Shown piece after piece: positions 1 through 7,326 of a stretch of 15,133 nucleotides of DNA. The notes below the pieces were generated by a model that was not told where the DNA came from, made no database searches, and saw only the letters and a program-made list of their open reading frames with translations. The number at the start of each line of letters is the position of its first letter. Within the stretch, counting starts at the first letter, position 1. Source of the stretch: Oscillospiraceae bacterium (GTDB lineage Bacteria; Bacillota; Clostridia; Oscillospirales; Acutalibacteraceae); the NCBI GenBank assembly GCA_031262125.1, contig JAISII010000167.1, positions 1 to 15,133 on the forward strand. Reading direction: 5' to 3'. The translations under genes and the position numbers were made by a program.

Positions 1-1
1 T

Positions 2-1273
2 ATGCGAGTTTTAAAAAAAGGTATGTCCGGCACGGATGTTATGGAAATTCAGGCTACGCTTAACAAAATGGGCTATTACAACGGGCAAATGGACGGGATT
101 TTCGGCTCTCAGATGGAAAGTGCGGTACGGCGGTTCCAAACAAATTTTGGGCTGTCGGCAGACGGAGTTATTGGTGCGAACACCTACTCGGCACTAAACC
201 GCTACCTTTTGGGCAGCGACACCTATACAATAAAAGAGGGCGACAGTTTTTATAAAGTCGCACAAAAATACTATACAAACCTCGATTTGCTGCTTGCTGC
301 AAACCCGGGGCTGGACCCGCAAAATTTGCAGGTAGGGCAAAAAATAACCGTCCCCTATGGTATGGATGTTGTTGACACGAATATCAGCTACACCTATGAC
401 ATAATGGAACGGGATATTGAGGGGCTTAAAACACGCTACCCGTTTATAGAAACAGGCGTTGCAGGGCAAAGTGTTTTGGGTCGGAATTTATATTATTTGA
501 GAATCGGCACGGGCAGCAACCCTGTATTTTTTAACGCTGCACACCATGGGCTTGAGTGGATTACTACGCCACTGCTGATGAAGTTTGCCGAGCAATTTGC
601 ACGGGCATATGTTTTGGGGCAGAACATCGGCGGATATAACGCTTTTAACATTTATAACAATTCTTCAATCTACATTATGCCAATGGTTAACCCCGACGGT
701 GTAGATTTGGTGCTTAACGGGCTTAAAACCGACAACCCGTATTATTCTCGCCTTATCAGCTGGAACAAAGGCAGCACAAACTTTTCAAAAAATTGGCAAG
801 CGAATATTCGTGGCGTAGACCTTAACCACAATTACGATGCACTTTGGCAGGAGTATAAAGAAATAGCCGATGCCGCAGGTATTACAAGCCCCGGACCAAC
901 ACGGTACCCCGGCGAGCAGCCAATATCGGAGCCCGAAACGCAAGCCGTTGAGCGGTTTACCAAAAAGCACAATTTTAAGCTGGTTATTGCCTACCATACG
1001 CAAGGCGAAGTGATTTATTGGAACTTCCAAAACCGTGCCCCGGCAGAGGCAAAGCAAATCGGGCAGACAATGTCGCTTATCAGCGGTTATGCACTGGATA
1101 ATGCAACGGGTATGGCTTCATATTCGGGGTATAAAGACTGGTTTATTCAAGATTTTGGTCGCCCCGGATATACGGTAGAAGCAGGCTTGGGTACAAACCC
1201 GTTGCCCATTAGCCAATTTGACAGTATTTACAGCAAAAACCTTAGCTTGCTGCTGTATGCGGCACAGGTTTAG
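2..1273 (+). CDS. Peptidoglycan-binding / LysM / M14 zinc peptidase (gamma-D-glutamyl-meso-DAP peptidase type)
   Basis: A 423-residue protein that probably cleaves the gamma-D-Glu-meso-diaminopimelate bond in peptidoglycan stem peptides. Domains in order: a PG_binding_1 repeat (about 3-70, with the typical YNGQMDGIFG segment), a LysM motif (about 74-118, YTIKEGDSFYKVAQKY), and an M14 peptidase domain (about 128-420). The zinc ligands are visible as H182-G-L-E185 and H332 (AYHTQG); E393 in YTVEAGLG is the expected general base. The classical substrate-binding motif LNRN reads LNHN here (H276). No signal peptide is present. That matches family members such as the Lysinibacillus endopeptidase I group, which act in sporulating cells, so a forespore or sporulation role is an inference. 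The start is the ATG at base 2. It matches the usual beginning of the PG-binding domain, but an upstream extension cannot be excluded because the window begins there. Confidence 0.88.
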   Translation: MRVLKKGMSGTDVMEIQATLNKMGYYNGQMDGIFGSQMESAVRRFQTNFGLSADGVIGANTYSALNRYLLGSDTYTIKEGDSFYKVAQKYYTNLDLLLAANPGLDPQNLQVGQKITVPYGMDVVDTNISYTYDIMERDIEGLKTRYPFIETGVAGQSVLGRNLYYLRIGTGSNPVFFNAAHHGLEWITTPLLMKFAEQFARAYVLGQNIGGYNAFNIYNNSSIYIMPMVNPDGVDLVLNGLKTDNPYYSRLISWNKGSTNFSKNWQANIRGVDLNHNYDALWQEYKEIADAAGITSPGPTRYPGEQPISEPETQAVERFTKKHNFKLVIAYHTQGEVIYWNFQNRAPAEAKQIGQTMSLISGYALDNATGMASYSGYKDWFIQDFGRPGYTVEAGLGTNPLPISQFDSIYSKNLSLLLYAAQV

Positions 1274-1578
1274 GGTTAACAAAACCAAAAACTTTGCCGC
1301 AGAAACCACCCCGACCATAAAATTTAAATTTCTATTTAAATTTAAATAAAAATATAATTTTTCTCACAAACCACCCCGTCTTCGCTAAAGCAAAGCCACC
1401 CCTCCACGGAGGGGAATTTCTCTGCATTACCGAGACTGCTTGCCCGCTTTCTCCCCCTGTCGGCTTTCGCCGACATCCCCCTCCCGGAGGGGGGCTTTTT
1501 TCTCTCTTTTTTAGTGTGCCTCAAAGCCTCCCTCTTAGAGGGAGGTGGCAAGGCGTAGCCTTGACGGAAGGAGAATAA
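1274..1578. repeat. Gene-free spacer made of several short palindromic elements
   Basis: This 305-bp gap holds no credible gene. From left to right it contains an AT-only hairpin (arms 1320-1329 and 1334-1343, AAATTTAAAT/ATTTAAATTT), a GC-rich hairpin CCCCTCC-AC-GGAGGGG at 1399-1414, a composite repeat at about 1447-1501 whose relatives recur at 2471 and 3433, and a different double hairpin (CCTCCCTC-TTA-GAGGGAGG at 1527-1545, CAAGGC-GTA-GCCTTG at 1549-1563) that ends 15 bp before the stop of the last ABC permease. They look like dispersed intergenic repeats of Clostridia. That family assignment is from memory and not proven here. Confidence 0.6.
1477..1501 (+). terminator. Terminator-like hairpin downstream of the M14 peptidase
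   Basis: The stem CCCCCTC/GAGGGGG (1477-1483 and 1487-1493) with loop CCG is followed by GC and six T on the + strand, the form of an intrinsic terminator for the peptidase gene ending at 1273. It belongs to a repeat family that also sits antisense inside the ABC operon, so termination may be incidental to the element. It lies 204 bp after the stop codon. Confidence 0.5.
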
Positions 1579-2376
1579 TCAACTCCCCGCACTTTCGTAA
1601 ACTTTTACGCCTTGGTTCCAAACAAACACGGCAACCGTCATAAGCACAACCGCCACAATCATTGGCATACCAATGCAAAACCACACGTTGCCGCCCCGCA
1701 AAATGTAGCTTGCAGGGTAAAACGCCGTAAGTGCAAACGGTATAACAAAGGTTACCACCGTTTGAATAAATCTGTTGTAGATTGTTACGGGGTATTTTGA
1801 AAAATCGTTGACCATATAAAACATATAGATAACACTTTGGCTGTTTTTTACCCAAAATGCAAGTGCCGATGTTACCGTTTTTATTGCGGTAAAAATTAAT
1901 ATGCAAAACGGCAGTGCAAGCAACCACAACAAAATTTTAACAATCGACCATTCAATTGCAATTTGCGGTGCAGTCCATACAATCAGCGATATACCCACAA
2001 TAACCTCGCCAAAGCCGTCCACCTGAAATTGCTCCATTAACACGTGAATAAGCGGGTTAATCGGTCGGGTTAAATATGTGTCGAACTGACCCATTCTAAT
2101 CATCCGTCCGCCCACAAACCACAGTCGGTCAAAAAAAACATGGTCGATGCCTTTGGGAATTAGCGAAAACCCGTATATAAACAAAATCTCGTTAAAGCTC
2201 CAACCGGCAAGGTCGGGTATTGTGCCGAAGATTATCCCCAAAAACAAAATGGTAGATGCCTGTGCAAGAAAAAATCCGCCCACCCCTATTAAAAAGTCGA
2301 CTTTATATTCCATTTGTTTTTTAAGCTCTTGCACTATAAAAATTCGGTGCATTTTAAAAATTCTTTTAAGTTTCAT
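1579..2376 (-). CDS. ABC-2 type exporter permease, second tandem copy (COG3694-like)
   Basis: A 265-residue polytopic membrane protein with about six hydrophobic segments (near 28-51, 58-78, 120-136, 144-175, 204-222 and 231-253). It carries the motif G-x5-LTRPINPL that is shared by ABC-2 permeases of this kind. By a gap-free hand comparison it differs from the upstream copy (2608-3405) at about 52 of 265 positions, so identity is about 80%; the first 25 and last 60 residues are nearly unchanged. The start is ATG with a weak GAGAG purine stretch seven bases upstream, poorer than the AGAGG of the other copy. It is the last gene of the ABC-2 operon. Both copies appear intact, so the exporter could assemble with either as partner of the permease at 3570-4376. 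The substrate is unknown. Confidence 0.85.
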   Translation of the reverse strand: MKLKRIFKMHRIFIVQELKKQMEYKVDFLIGVGGFFLAQASTILFLGIIFGTIPDLAGWSFNEILFIYGFSLIPKGIDHVFFDRLWFVGGRMIRMGQFDTYLTRPINPLIHVLMEQFQVDGFGEVIVGISLIVWTAPQIAIEWSIVKILLWLLALPFCILIFTAIKTVTSALAFWVKNSQSVIYMFYMVNDFSKYPVTIYNRFIQTVVTFVIPFALTAFYPASYILRGGNVWFCIGMPMIVAVVLMTVAVFVWNQGVKVYESAGS

Positions 2377-2401
2377 TTTTTCTCTCTCGCTTTCGCCGAC
2401 T

Positions 2402-2489
2402 GCTCGCTTTCTCCCCCTGTCCGTCTAGAAGCAAGAAGCCAGAGGTCAGAGGCAAGAAGCGACTTGCGTCGCTCGCTTTCTCCCCCTGT
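2402..2489. repeat. 50-bp insertion with heptamer tandem repeats, flanked by 19-bp direct repeats
   Basis: The 19-mer GCTCGCTTTCTCCCCCTGT occurs at 2402-2420 and again at 2471-2489. The 50 bp between them (2421-2470) are absent from the matching spacer before the other permease copy (3406-3569). The insert contains five adjacent degenerate heptamers, consensus AGARGYN, at 2427-2461: AGAAGCA, AGAAGCC, AGAGGTC, AGAGGCA, AGAAGCG. This looks like insertion or slippage after the permease duplication. Confidence 0.6.
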
Positions 2490-2608
2490 CGGCTTTCGCC
2501 GACATCCCCTCCCGGAGGGGGACTTTTTTTGTTAGTGCAATTTTAAACCATTTCTGCATTCTGCATTTTTATTTCTTATTTACAAATTGCCATTTGCAAT
2601 TTGTAAAT
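2471..2608. repeat. 138-bp intergenic repeat, copy 1 (between the two permease copies)
   Basis: Nearly identical to 3433-3570. From left to right it contains the hairpin TCGGC-TTTC-GCCGA, a GC-rich hairpin with a T-run on the + strand (2506-2530), the doubled heptamer TTCTGCATTCTGCA, and a 12-bp inverted repeat (2578-2589 and 2597-2608, ATTTACAAATTG/CAATTTGTAAAT, loop CCATTTG). The last base of the inverted repeat is the last base of the stop codon of the upstream permease, so on the operon mRNA the hairpin begins in the stop codon. Confidence 0.75.
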
Positions 2609-3405
2609 CAACTCCCCGCACTTTCATACACTTTTACGCCTTGGTTCCAAATAAACACGGCAACCGTCATAAGCACTACCGCCACCAGCATTGGCATACC
2701 AATGCAAAACCACGCATTACCGCCCCGCAAAATATAGCTTGCAGGGTAAAACGCCGTAAGTGCAAACGGTATTATATAAGTAACTATGGTCTGTATAAAC
2801 CTATTATAAATTGTTACAGGATATTTTGAAAACCCGTGAACCATATAAAACATAAACGTAACATTGCCGCTTGTTTTAACCCAAAAAGCTAATGCGGCTG
2901 TTGCTGTTTTTATTGCAGTAAAAATAATTGTGCAAAACGGCAAAACCAGCAGCCAAAGCAAAATTTTAACAATCGTCCATTCAATTGCTATTTGCGGTGC
3001 AGTCCACAATATAAGAGATAAGCCGACTATAAGCTCGCCAAAACCGTTCACCAAAAAACGCTCTATAAGTATGTGGACAAGCGGGTTAATCGGTCGTGTT
3101 AAATAAATATCAAACTCGCCCATTCTAACCATCCATTGCCCAACGTGCCACAGCTTATCAAAGAAAAGATGGTCTATGCTTTTAGGTAAAAGCGAAAAGC
3201 CGTATATAAACAAAATTTCGTTAAAGCTCCAACCGTCAATTGCAGGTATATTACCAAAAATCACTACCAAAAACAAAACTGTTACAGCCTGCTCAACAAA
3301 AAATGTTCCAACACCTAAAAGAAAATCCGCTTTATATTCCATTTGCTTTTTCAGCTCTTGCACTATAAAAATCCGCTGCATTTTAAAAATTCTTTTAAGT
3401 TTCAT
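2608..3405 (-). CDS. ABC-2 type exporter permease, first tandem copy (COG3694-like)
   Basis: A 265-residue inner-membrane permease with about six hydrophobic helices and the conserved G-x5-LTRPINPL stretch near residues 96-109. ATG start at 3405 with a good AGAGG ribosome binding site six bases upstream. It lies 164 bp downstream of the permease ending at 3570, and 231 bp upstream of its own tandem copy. In related loci one ATPase and two dissimilar permeases form the exporter; here the second permease type exists twice. The spacing to its neighbours is filled by repeats, unlike the tight ATPase-permease junction upstream. Function is inferred from family only; such systems are poorly characterised exporters with unknown substrate. 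Confidence 0.87.
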   Translation of the reverse strand: MKLKRIFKMQRIFIVQELKKQMEYKADFLLGVGTFFVEQAVTVLFLVVIFGNIPAIDGWSFNEILFIYGFSLLPKSIDHLFFDKLWHVGQWMVRMGEFDIYLTRPINPLVHILIERFLVNGFGELIVGLSLILWTAPQIAIEWTIVKILLWLLVLPFCTIIFTAIKTATAALAFWVKTSGNVTFMFYMVHGFSKYPVTIYNRFIQTIVTYIIPFALTAFYPASYILRGGNAWFCIGMPMLVAVVLMTVAVFIWNQGVKVYESAGS

Positions 3406-3432
3406 TTTTTACCTCTCACGCTTTCGCCAACT

Positions 3433-3570
3433 GCTCGCTTTCTCCCCCTGTCGGCTTTCGCCGACAACCCCCTCCCGGATGGGGACTTTTTTGTTAGTGC
3501 AATTTTAAACCATTTCTGCATTCTGCATTTTTATTTCTTATTTACAAATTGCCATTTGCAATTTGTAAAT
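3433..3570. repeat. 138-bp intergenic repeat, copy 2 (before the first permease copy)
   Basis: Matches 2471-2608 along its whole length with only a few substitutions and compensating single-base indels. It ends with the same 12-bp inverted repeat (3540-3551 and 3559-3570, loop CCATTTG), again starting inside the stop codon of the upstream gene. The GC-rich stem is damaged by one base (CGGATGGGG where the other has CGGAGGGGG). A related but shorter piece lies at 1447-1501, and a truncated one at 2402-2420. Confidence 0.75.
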
Positions 3571-4376
3571 TACCCTCCCTGCACAGTTAAATTGTTCTGC
3601 ACAGCACGCCAAATGATTTTTGACAAAGCATAAAACGCCAAAAGCCAAACAACCTGCATAAACATAAAAAGCAAGGTTTCGTTTAAAGAATATTTGCCCA
3701 TATAAATCATCGTCGGGGTATATGTAAGCGATGCAAACGGCAGCATTTTAAGCACCTCGGCAAGACCTGCGGGCAAAAAGTTAAGGGGTATCATCCCGCC
3801 CGACAAAAAGCCGATTATGCACTCCTTAACCATTTGCAAGCCCCACATATATTTGGTTACAAACGCAATAAATGCAAACGAAATGCCAATGTAAAAATTT
3901 AGCAAATAGCCCAAAGCTATGCTAAACATAAAAGCCAAAAAGTTAATAATATTAAATTGGAACAAGCCCGTAACAACAAAGCGGTAAATCTCTATGCCCA
4001 CAAACGCAGGCACGGCAACAATATACATTGCCATAATTTTGTCGCCCAGCTCAAAAAACAAATAGGGGCGTTCAAAATCAATCGGGCGGATAATCCGCAT
4101 TGCAATAGAGCCGTCTCGGATTTCTTCGGTAAGCTCCCATGCACCGGATGAATGATTAAGGTACGAAGTAATAAACGAAACAAAAATGTAAAGTATCATC
4201 TCAGTTTCGGTAAAGCCGCTCATAATGCCCGTGCCCGAAGCTTTATACACCGCAACCCACAAAAAGAACATAATAAACGAGTTTAAAACATCGCCCAAAA
4301 CATAGCAAATAAAGTTTGTGCGGTAGGTTATTGTCGATTGCAAGCCGGCACGTGCAAACGGCATATGAATCCGCAT
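3570..4376 (-). CDS. ABC-2 type exporter permease (COG4587-like)
   Basis: A 268-residue membrane protein with about six hydrophobic segments and a conserved cytoplasmic stretch EEIRDGSIAMRIIRPIDF, which corresponds to the G-x-L-RPI element of the partner permeases. I chose ATG 4376, 13 bp after the ATPase stop: the longer version begins with a TTG at 4439, would overlap the ATPase by 50 bp, and adds 21 non-family residues. No strong ribosome binding site is visible, so translation is probably coupled to the ATPase. An ATG four codons further in is the alternative. The gene is second in the operon and is the likely heterodimer partner of the 2608-3405 or 1579-2376 permease. Confidence 0.85.
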   Translation of the reverse strand: MRIHMPFARAGLQSTITYRTNFICYVLGDVLNSFIMFFLWVAVYKASGTGIMSGFTETEMILYIFVSFITSYLNHSSGAWELTEEIRDGSIAMRIIRPIDFERPYLFFELGDKIMAMYIVAVPAFVGIEIYRFVVTGLFQFNIINFLAFMFSIALGYLLNFYIGISFAFIAFVTKYMWGLQMVKECIIGFLSGGMIPLNFLPAGLAEVLKMLPFASLTYTPTMIYMGKYSLNETLLFMFMQVVWLLAFYALSKIIWRAVQNNLTVQGG

Positions 4377-4389
4377 AAAACGGCGTACT

Positions 4390-5400
4390 TTACTCAATTG
4401 CAACACCGCCTTTATACAACCGCCGAACAATTTCCTCAATGTCGGAGTCTTTTACGTTAATATCGCTTATGTTAACGGTCGAGAGTGTGTAGTTTAAAAT
4501 ATCGCCCACGCTTATTTTGTGGCTGTTAAAATTAACCGTGGCAACATTGCCCTCAAACGATGTTGTAATATCGTCCGGGTCTGCATTAAACTGCTCGCAA
4601 TATTTAAGTGTGGCAAAGCTTTTTGGGTTGTCCACCTCAAAGGTCATACTGCGGGTTTGCCCATAGGTGGTTTTTAGGGTTTTAAGCGGACCTTCAAACA
4701 TTTTTTTGCCCTTGTCAATCATAACAATACGCTCGCAAAGCAACTCGATATCTGAAATATCGTGCGTTGTAAGAATAAAGGTTGTGCCCTCTTCCCTGTT
4801 AATTTTATTAATCGCCTTGCGGATATTGTCCTTAACCACAACGTCCAAGCCAATGGTCGGTTCGTCTAAAAAAACCACCTTTGGGCGGTGCAGCAGGCTT
4901 GCGGCAATATCAGCTCGCATTCGCTGCCCCAGAGAGAGTGTGCGAACAGGGCTTTTTATAAATTCGGGCAGGTCTAAAATTTCGTTCAAAAAGTCCATTC
5001 TCGATTTAAAATCGCTGTCGCTGACCTCATAAATTTCTTTTAAAACGGCATAGGTTTCTACCAGCGGCAAATCCCACCAAAGCTGTGTACGCTGCCCAAA
5101 AACAACCCCGATTTCTTTAACATAGGTGGTGCGTTGCTTTTGCGGGTTGCAGCCGTTTATTATGCACGAGCCCGACGTTGGCGTAAGTATGCCCGTCAGC
5201 ATTTTAATAGCGGTAGATTTGCCCGCCCCGTTTGGCCCTATAAAGCCCAAAATCTCGCCCTTGGGCACATGGAAGCTAATATCGTTAACCGCCTTAATAA
5301 TTTCATACTTCGGCTTAAAAAGTGCTTGCACACTGCCCTTTAGCCCCGGGTTCTTTATTGTTTTTTTAAAGTCTTTGCACAAATGCTCAACATGTATCAT
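4390..5400 (-). CDS. ABC-2 type exporter ATPase (COG4586-like)
   Basis: A 336-residue ABC ATPase that powers the exporter formed by the three downstream permeases. Walker A GPNGAGKST at 55-63, Q-loop Q103 within FGQRTQLWWDLP, signature LSLGQ at 155-159, Walker B VVFLDE at 175-180, and H-loop H213 (TTHD). A C-terminal extension of about 100 residues after the ATPase core is normal for this family, which resembles the DrrA/NodI group. ATG at 5400 has the ribosome binding site AAGGAA nine bases upstream. It is the first gene of a leftward operon; its stop lies 13 bp before the next start. The perfect promoter at 5475-5503 suggests strong constitutive expression. Substrate unknown. Confidence 0.92.
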   Translation of the reverse strand: MIHVEHLCKDFKKTIKNPGLKGSVQALFKPKYEIIKAVNDISFHVPKGEILGFIGPNGAGKSTAIKMLTGILTPTSGSCIINGCNPQKQRTTYVKEIGVVFGQRTQLWWDLPLVETYAVLKEIYEVSDSDFKSRMDFLNEILDLPEFIKSPVRTLSLGQRMRADIAASLLHRPKVVFLDEPTIGLDVVVKDNIRKAINKINREEGTTFILTTHDISDIELLCERIVMIDKGKKMFEGPLKTLKTTYGQTRSMTFEVDNPKSFATLKYCEQFNADPDDITTSFEGNVATVNFNSHKISVGDILNYTLSTVNISDINVKDSDIEEIVRRLYKGGVAIE

Positions 5401-5474
5401 TTTTGTTAATTCCTTATTTACTTAATTAATTTTCTCAAATTCCAAATTTTAGCAAACGCTTAAATAGTCTTTTA

Positions 5475-5503
5475 ATTATAGCTTTTTAAATAGGTAATGT
5501 CAA
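5475..5503 (-). promoter_or_regulatory. Consensus SigA promoter of the ABC-2 operon
   Basis: Read on the - strand: TTGACA (5503-5498), a 17-bp spacer, and TATAAT (5480-5475). All 12 hexamer positions match the vegetative consensus. The predicted start near 5468 gives a 5' leader of about 68 nt before the ATPase ATG. Confidence 0.85.
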
Positions 5504-5632
5504 TTAAAAAAGAGCCGAAATTTCATATAAAACTAAAAGAATTTTCACCAAAAACTCATTATTCGTCTTTTTTAAAAACACACGGTTGTTTTATTATTAG
5601 ACCATCATTTTAAATCAAGGAGTTTTTGCAGT

Positions 5633-7279
5633 ATGATAATTCAAAACGCACTTAAAAGCATTACCCGTTGCACCGGTAGGAACATTTTAATAGGCATAAT
5701 TGTTCTGGTTATTTCGGTTGCCTCTTGCGTGGCACTTAACATTAAAAACGCTGCCGCACAAGCCGAGACCGAAGGTTTAAGCAATATTAAAATAACAGGG
5801 CAAATTAGCTTAGACCGCCAAAAAATGATGGAATCTTTTAACCCCGAAGATGCAGCAAGCGGTGAACGTAACCCCGAAAATTTTAGGGATATGTTCGCAG
5901 AAAACACCGAGCTGAGCTTAGACCAACTGCAAACCTATGCAAGCTCCGGCAATGTAGAAGACTTTTACTATATATCTACCGCCGCTTTAAATGCAGCGGA
6001 TGATATTGAACCCTTCAGCGAAAGCTCTTCTGAGGAAGCTTCGGAAGATACTGCTGAAGCCGAAACAAACAACCCGTTTGCAGAAGGTATGCCAAACGGC
6101 GGTATGCCCGGCGGGCAAAACGGCGGTATGATGCAAATGAACCAAGGTGATTTTACATTAACAGCTGTGGCGTCCGAATCTGCACTGACCGACTTTATTA
6201 ACGGCACTTCTAAAATAAGCAGCGGCACTATATTTGATGTATCAACTGCCGACAACAATTGCATAATAAGCTCGGAGCTTGCCGCCTTTAACGGAGATTT
6301 AGCCGCCGGCGACACCATAACCCTTGCAAACCCATCGGACGAAACAGAAACCTACACACTAAACATCGTCGGAATTTACACGAACACAAGCAGCACCTCT
6401 GACAGCAACGGTATGGGTATGCGGTTCTCAACAGCACTTGACCCTGCAAACAATATTTATCTAAGTGCATCTTCATTAACTGCAATTGCGGCAAACTCCG
6501 AGTCGGTAGGCACTACCTCAACCGACGACTACGGCAGAACCACCTCAACAGCAATTACAACACAAACACAAGGCACATATGTTTTTGCCGATGTTGACAG
6601 CTACAACGCTTTCGGCACCGAACTGACAAGTTTGGGGTTGGATGAAAACTATACCCTTACATCTAACGATATTTCTTCTTACGAAGCAAGCTTAGTGCCG
6701 CTGCAAAATCTATCGAGCTTTGCAACAACAATGCTGCTGATTGTTTTGGCGGTTGGTGCTGTTATTCTAATAGTTATTAACATTTTCAGTATTCAGCAAC
6801 GCAAGTATGAGGTTGGTGTGCTCACCGCCATAGGCATAAAAAAATGGAAGGTTGCGGCACAGTTTGTTACCGAACTGCTGTGCGTAACTTTGGTTGCTGT
6901 TATTGTGGGTGCGGCAATTAGTGCGGCGGTTTCGGTGCCGGTTGCAAACACACTTTTGGCAAACCAAATAAGCTCGCAGCAAACACAGCAGCAATCGGTT
7001 AATGACAATTTTGGCAGAGGTCAAGCCCCCGCAGGTATGCCAAACGCTGCACCAAACAACGGCGGCGGCAACCCTATGATGGGCGGCAGAGGTGATATGT
7101 TTAATGTTTTGCAAAATGCCGATGCCAACTTTGTAGACAAAATAAATGCCGTTACCGACTTTTACACCGTTTTGCAGATTATATTAATCGGCGTTGTTTT
7201 AACAATAATATCGAGCATTGTTGCAATTATTTTTATTGCAAGGTACGAGCCGCTTAAAATATTGGCGAACCGCACTTAA
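5633..7279 (+). CDS. FtsX/MacB-type ABC transporter permease with Gly/Met-rich inserts
   Basis: A 548-residue permease of the MacB/FtsX/Vex type. It has the expected four transmembrane helices: one N-terminal (about 17-37), then a large extracytoplasmic domain (about 38-362), then three C-terminal helices (about 366-386, 411-437, 514-535). The conserved cytoplasmic segment QQRKYEVGVLTAIGIKKWKV after helix 2 couples to the ATPase, and the C-terminal ARYEPLKILANRT is typical. Two low-complexity segments rich in Gly, Met, Asn and Pro are unusual: about 148-172 in the large domain, and 459-490 in the loop between helices 3 and 4. ATG 5633 has AAGGAG ten bases upstream. The ATPase partner follows 47 bp downstream. 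Likely role: export of, or resistance to, a peptide or lipophilic compound; substrate unknown. Confidence 0.9.
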   Translation: MIIQNALKSITRCTGRNILIGIIVLVISVASCVALNIKNAAAQAETEGLSNIKITGQISLDRQKMMESFNPEDAASGERNPENFRDMFAENTELSLDQLQTYASSGNVEDFYYISTAALNAADDIEPFSESSSEEASEDTAEAETNNPFAEGMPNGGMPGGQNGGMMQMNQGDFTLTAVASESALTDFINGTSKISSGTIFDVSTADNNCIISSELAAFNGDLAAGDTITLANPSDETETYTLNIVGIYTNTSSTSDSNGMGMRFSTALDPANNIYLSASSLTAIAANSESVGTTSTDDYGRTTSTAITTQTQGTYVFADVDSYNAFGTELTSLGLDENYTLTSNDISSYEASLVPLQNLSSFATTMLLIVLAVGAVILIVINIFSIQQRKYEVGVLTAIGIKKWKVAAQFVTELLCVTLVAVIVGAAISAAVSVPVANTLLANQISSQQTQQQSVNDNFGRGQAPAGMPNAAPNNGGGNPMMGGRGDMFNVLQNADANFVDKINAVTDFYTVLQIILIGVVLTIISSIVAIIFIARYEPLKILANRT

Positions 7280-7326
7280 GTCTAAAAAATAATCAAATCT
7301 ATTTTATAATAAAGAAGGGCTAAAAA

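Noticed and set aside
2506..2530. Terminator inside the ABC-2 operon
   Set aside because: The T-run follows the hairpin on the + strand, opposite to the direction of the operon, so it should not stop operon transcription.
2471..3570. CRISPR-like repeats
   Set aside because: The repeats are long, few, far apart, and separated by genes. There is no array of unique spacers and no cas gene.
3570..4439. Longer start (TTG 4439) of the COG4587-like permease
   Set aside because: It overlaps the ATPase by 50 bp, and the extra 21 residues do not resemble the family's N-terminus.
5569..5597. Promoter for the FtsX-type permease (TATTAT at 5592-5597)
   Set aside because: The -10 is fair, but the -35 region is only a T-rich run. 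It was not firm enough to list as a feature.
7282..7310. Separate promoter for the LolD-type ATPase (TATAAT at 7305-7310)
   Set aside because: No acceptable -35 lies 16-18 bp upstream, and the ATPase is well placed for co-transcription with the permease.
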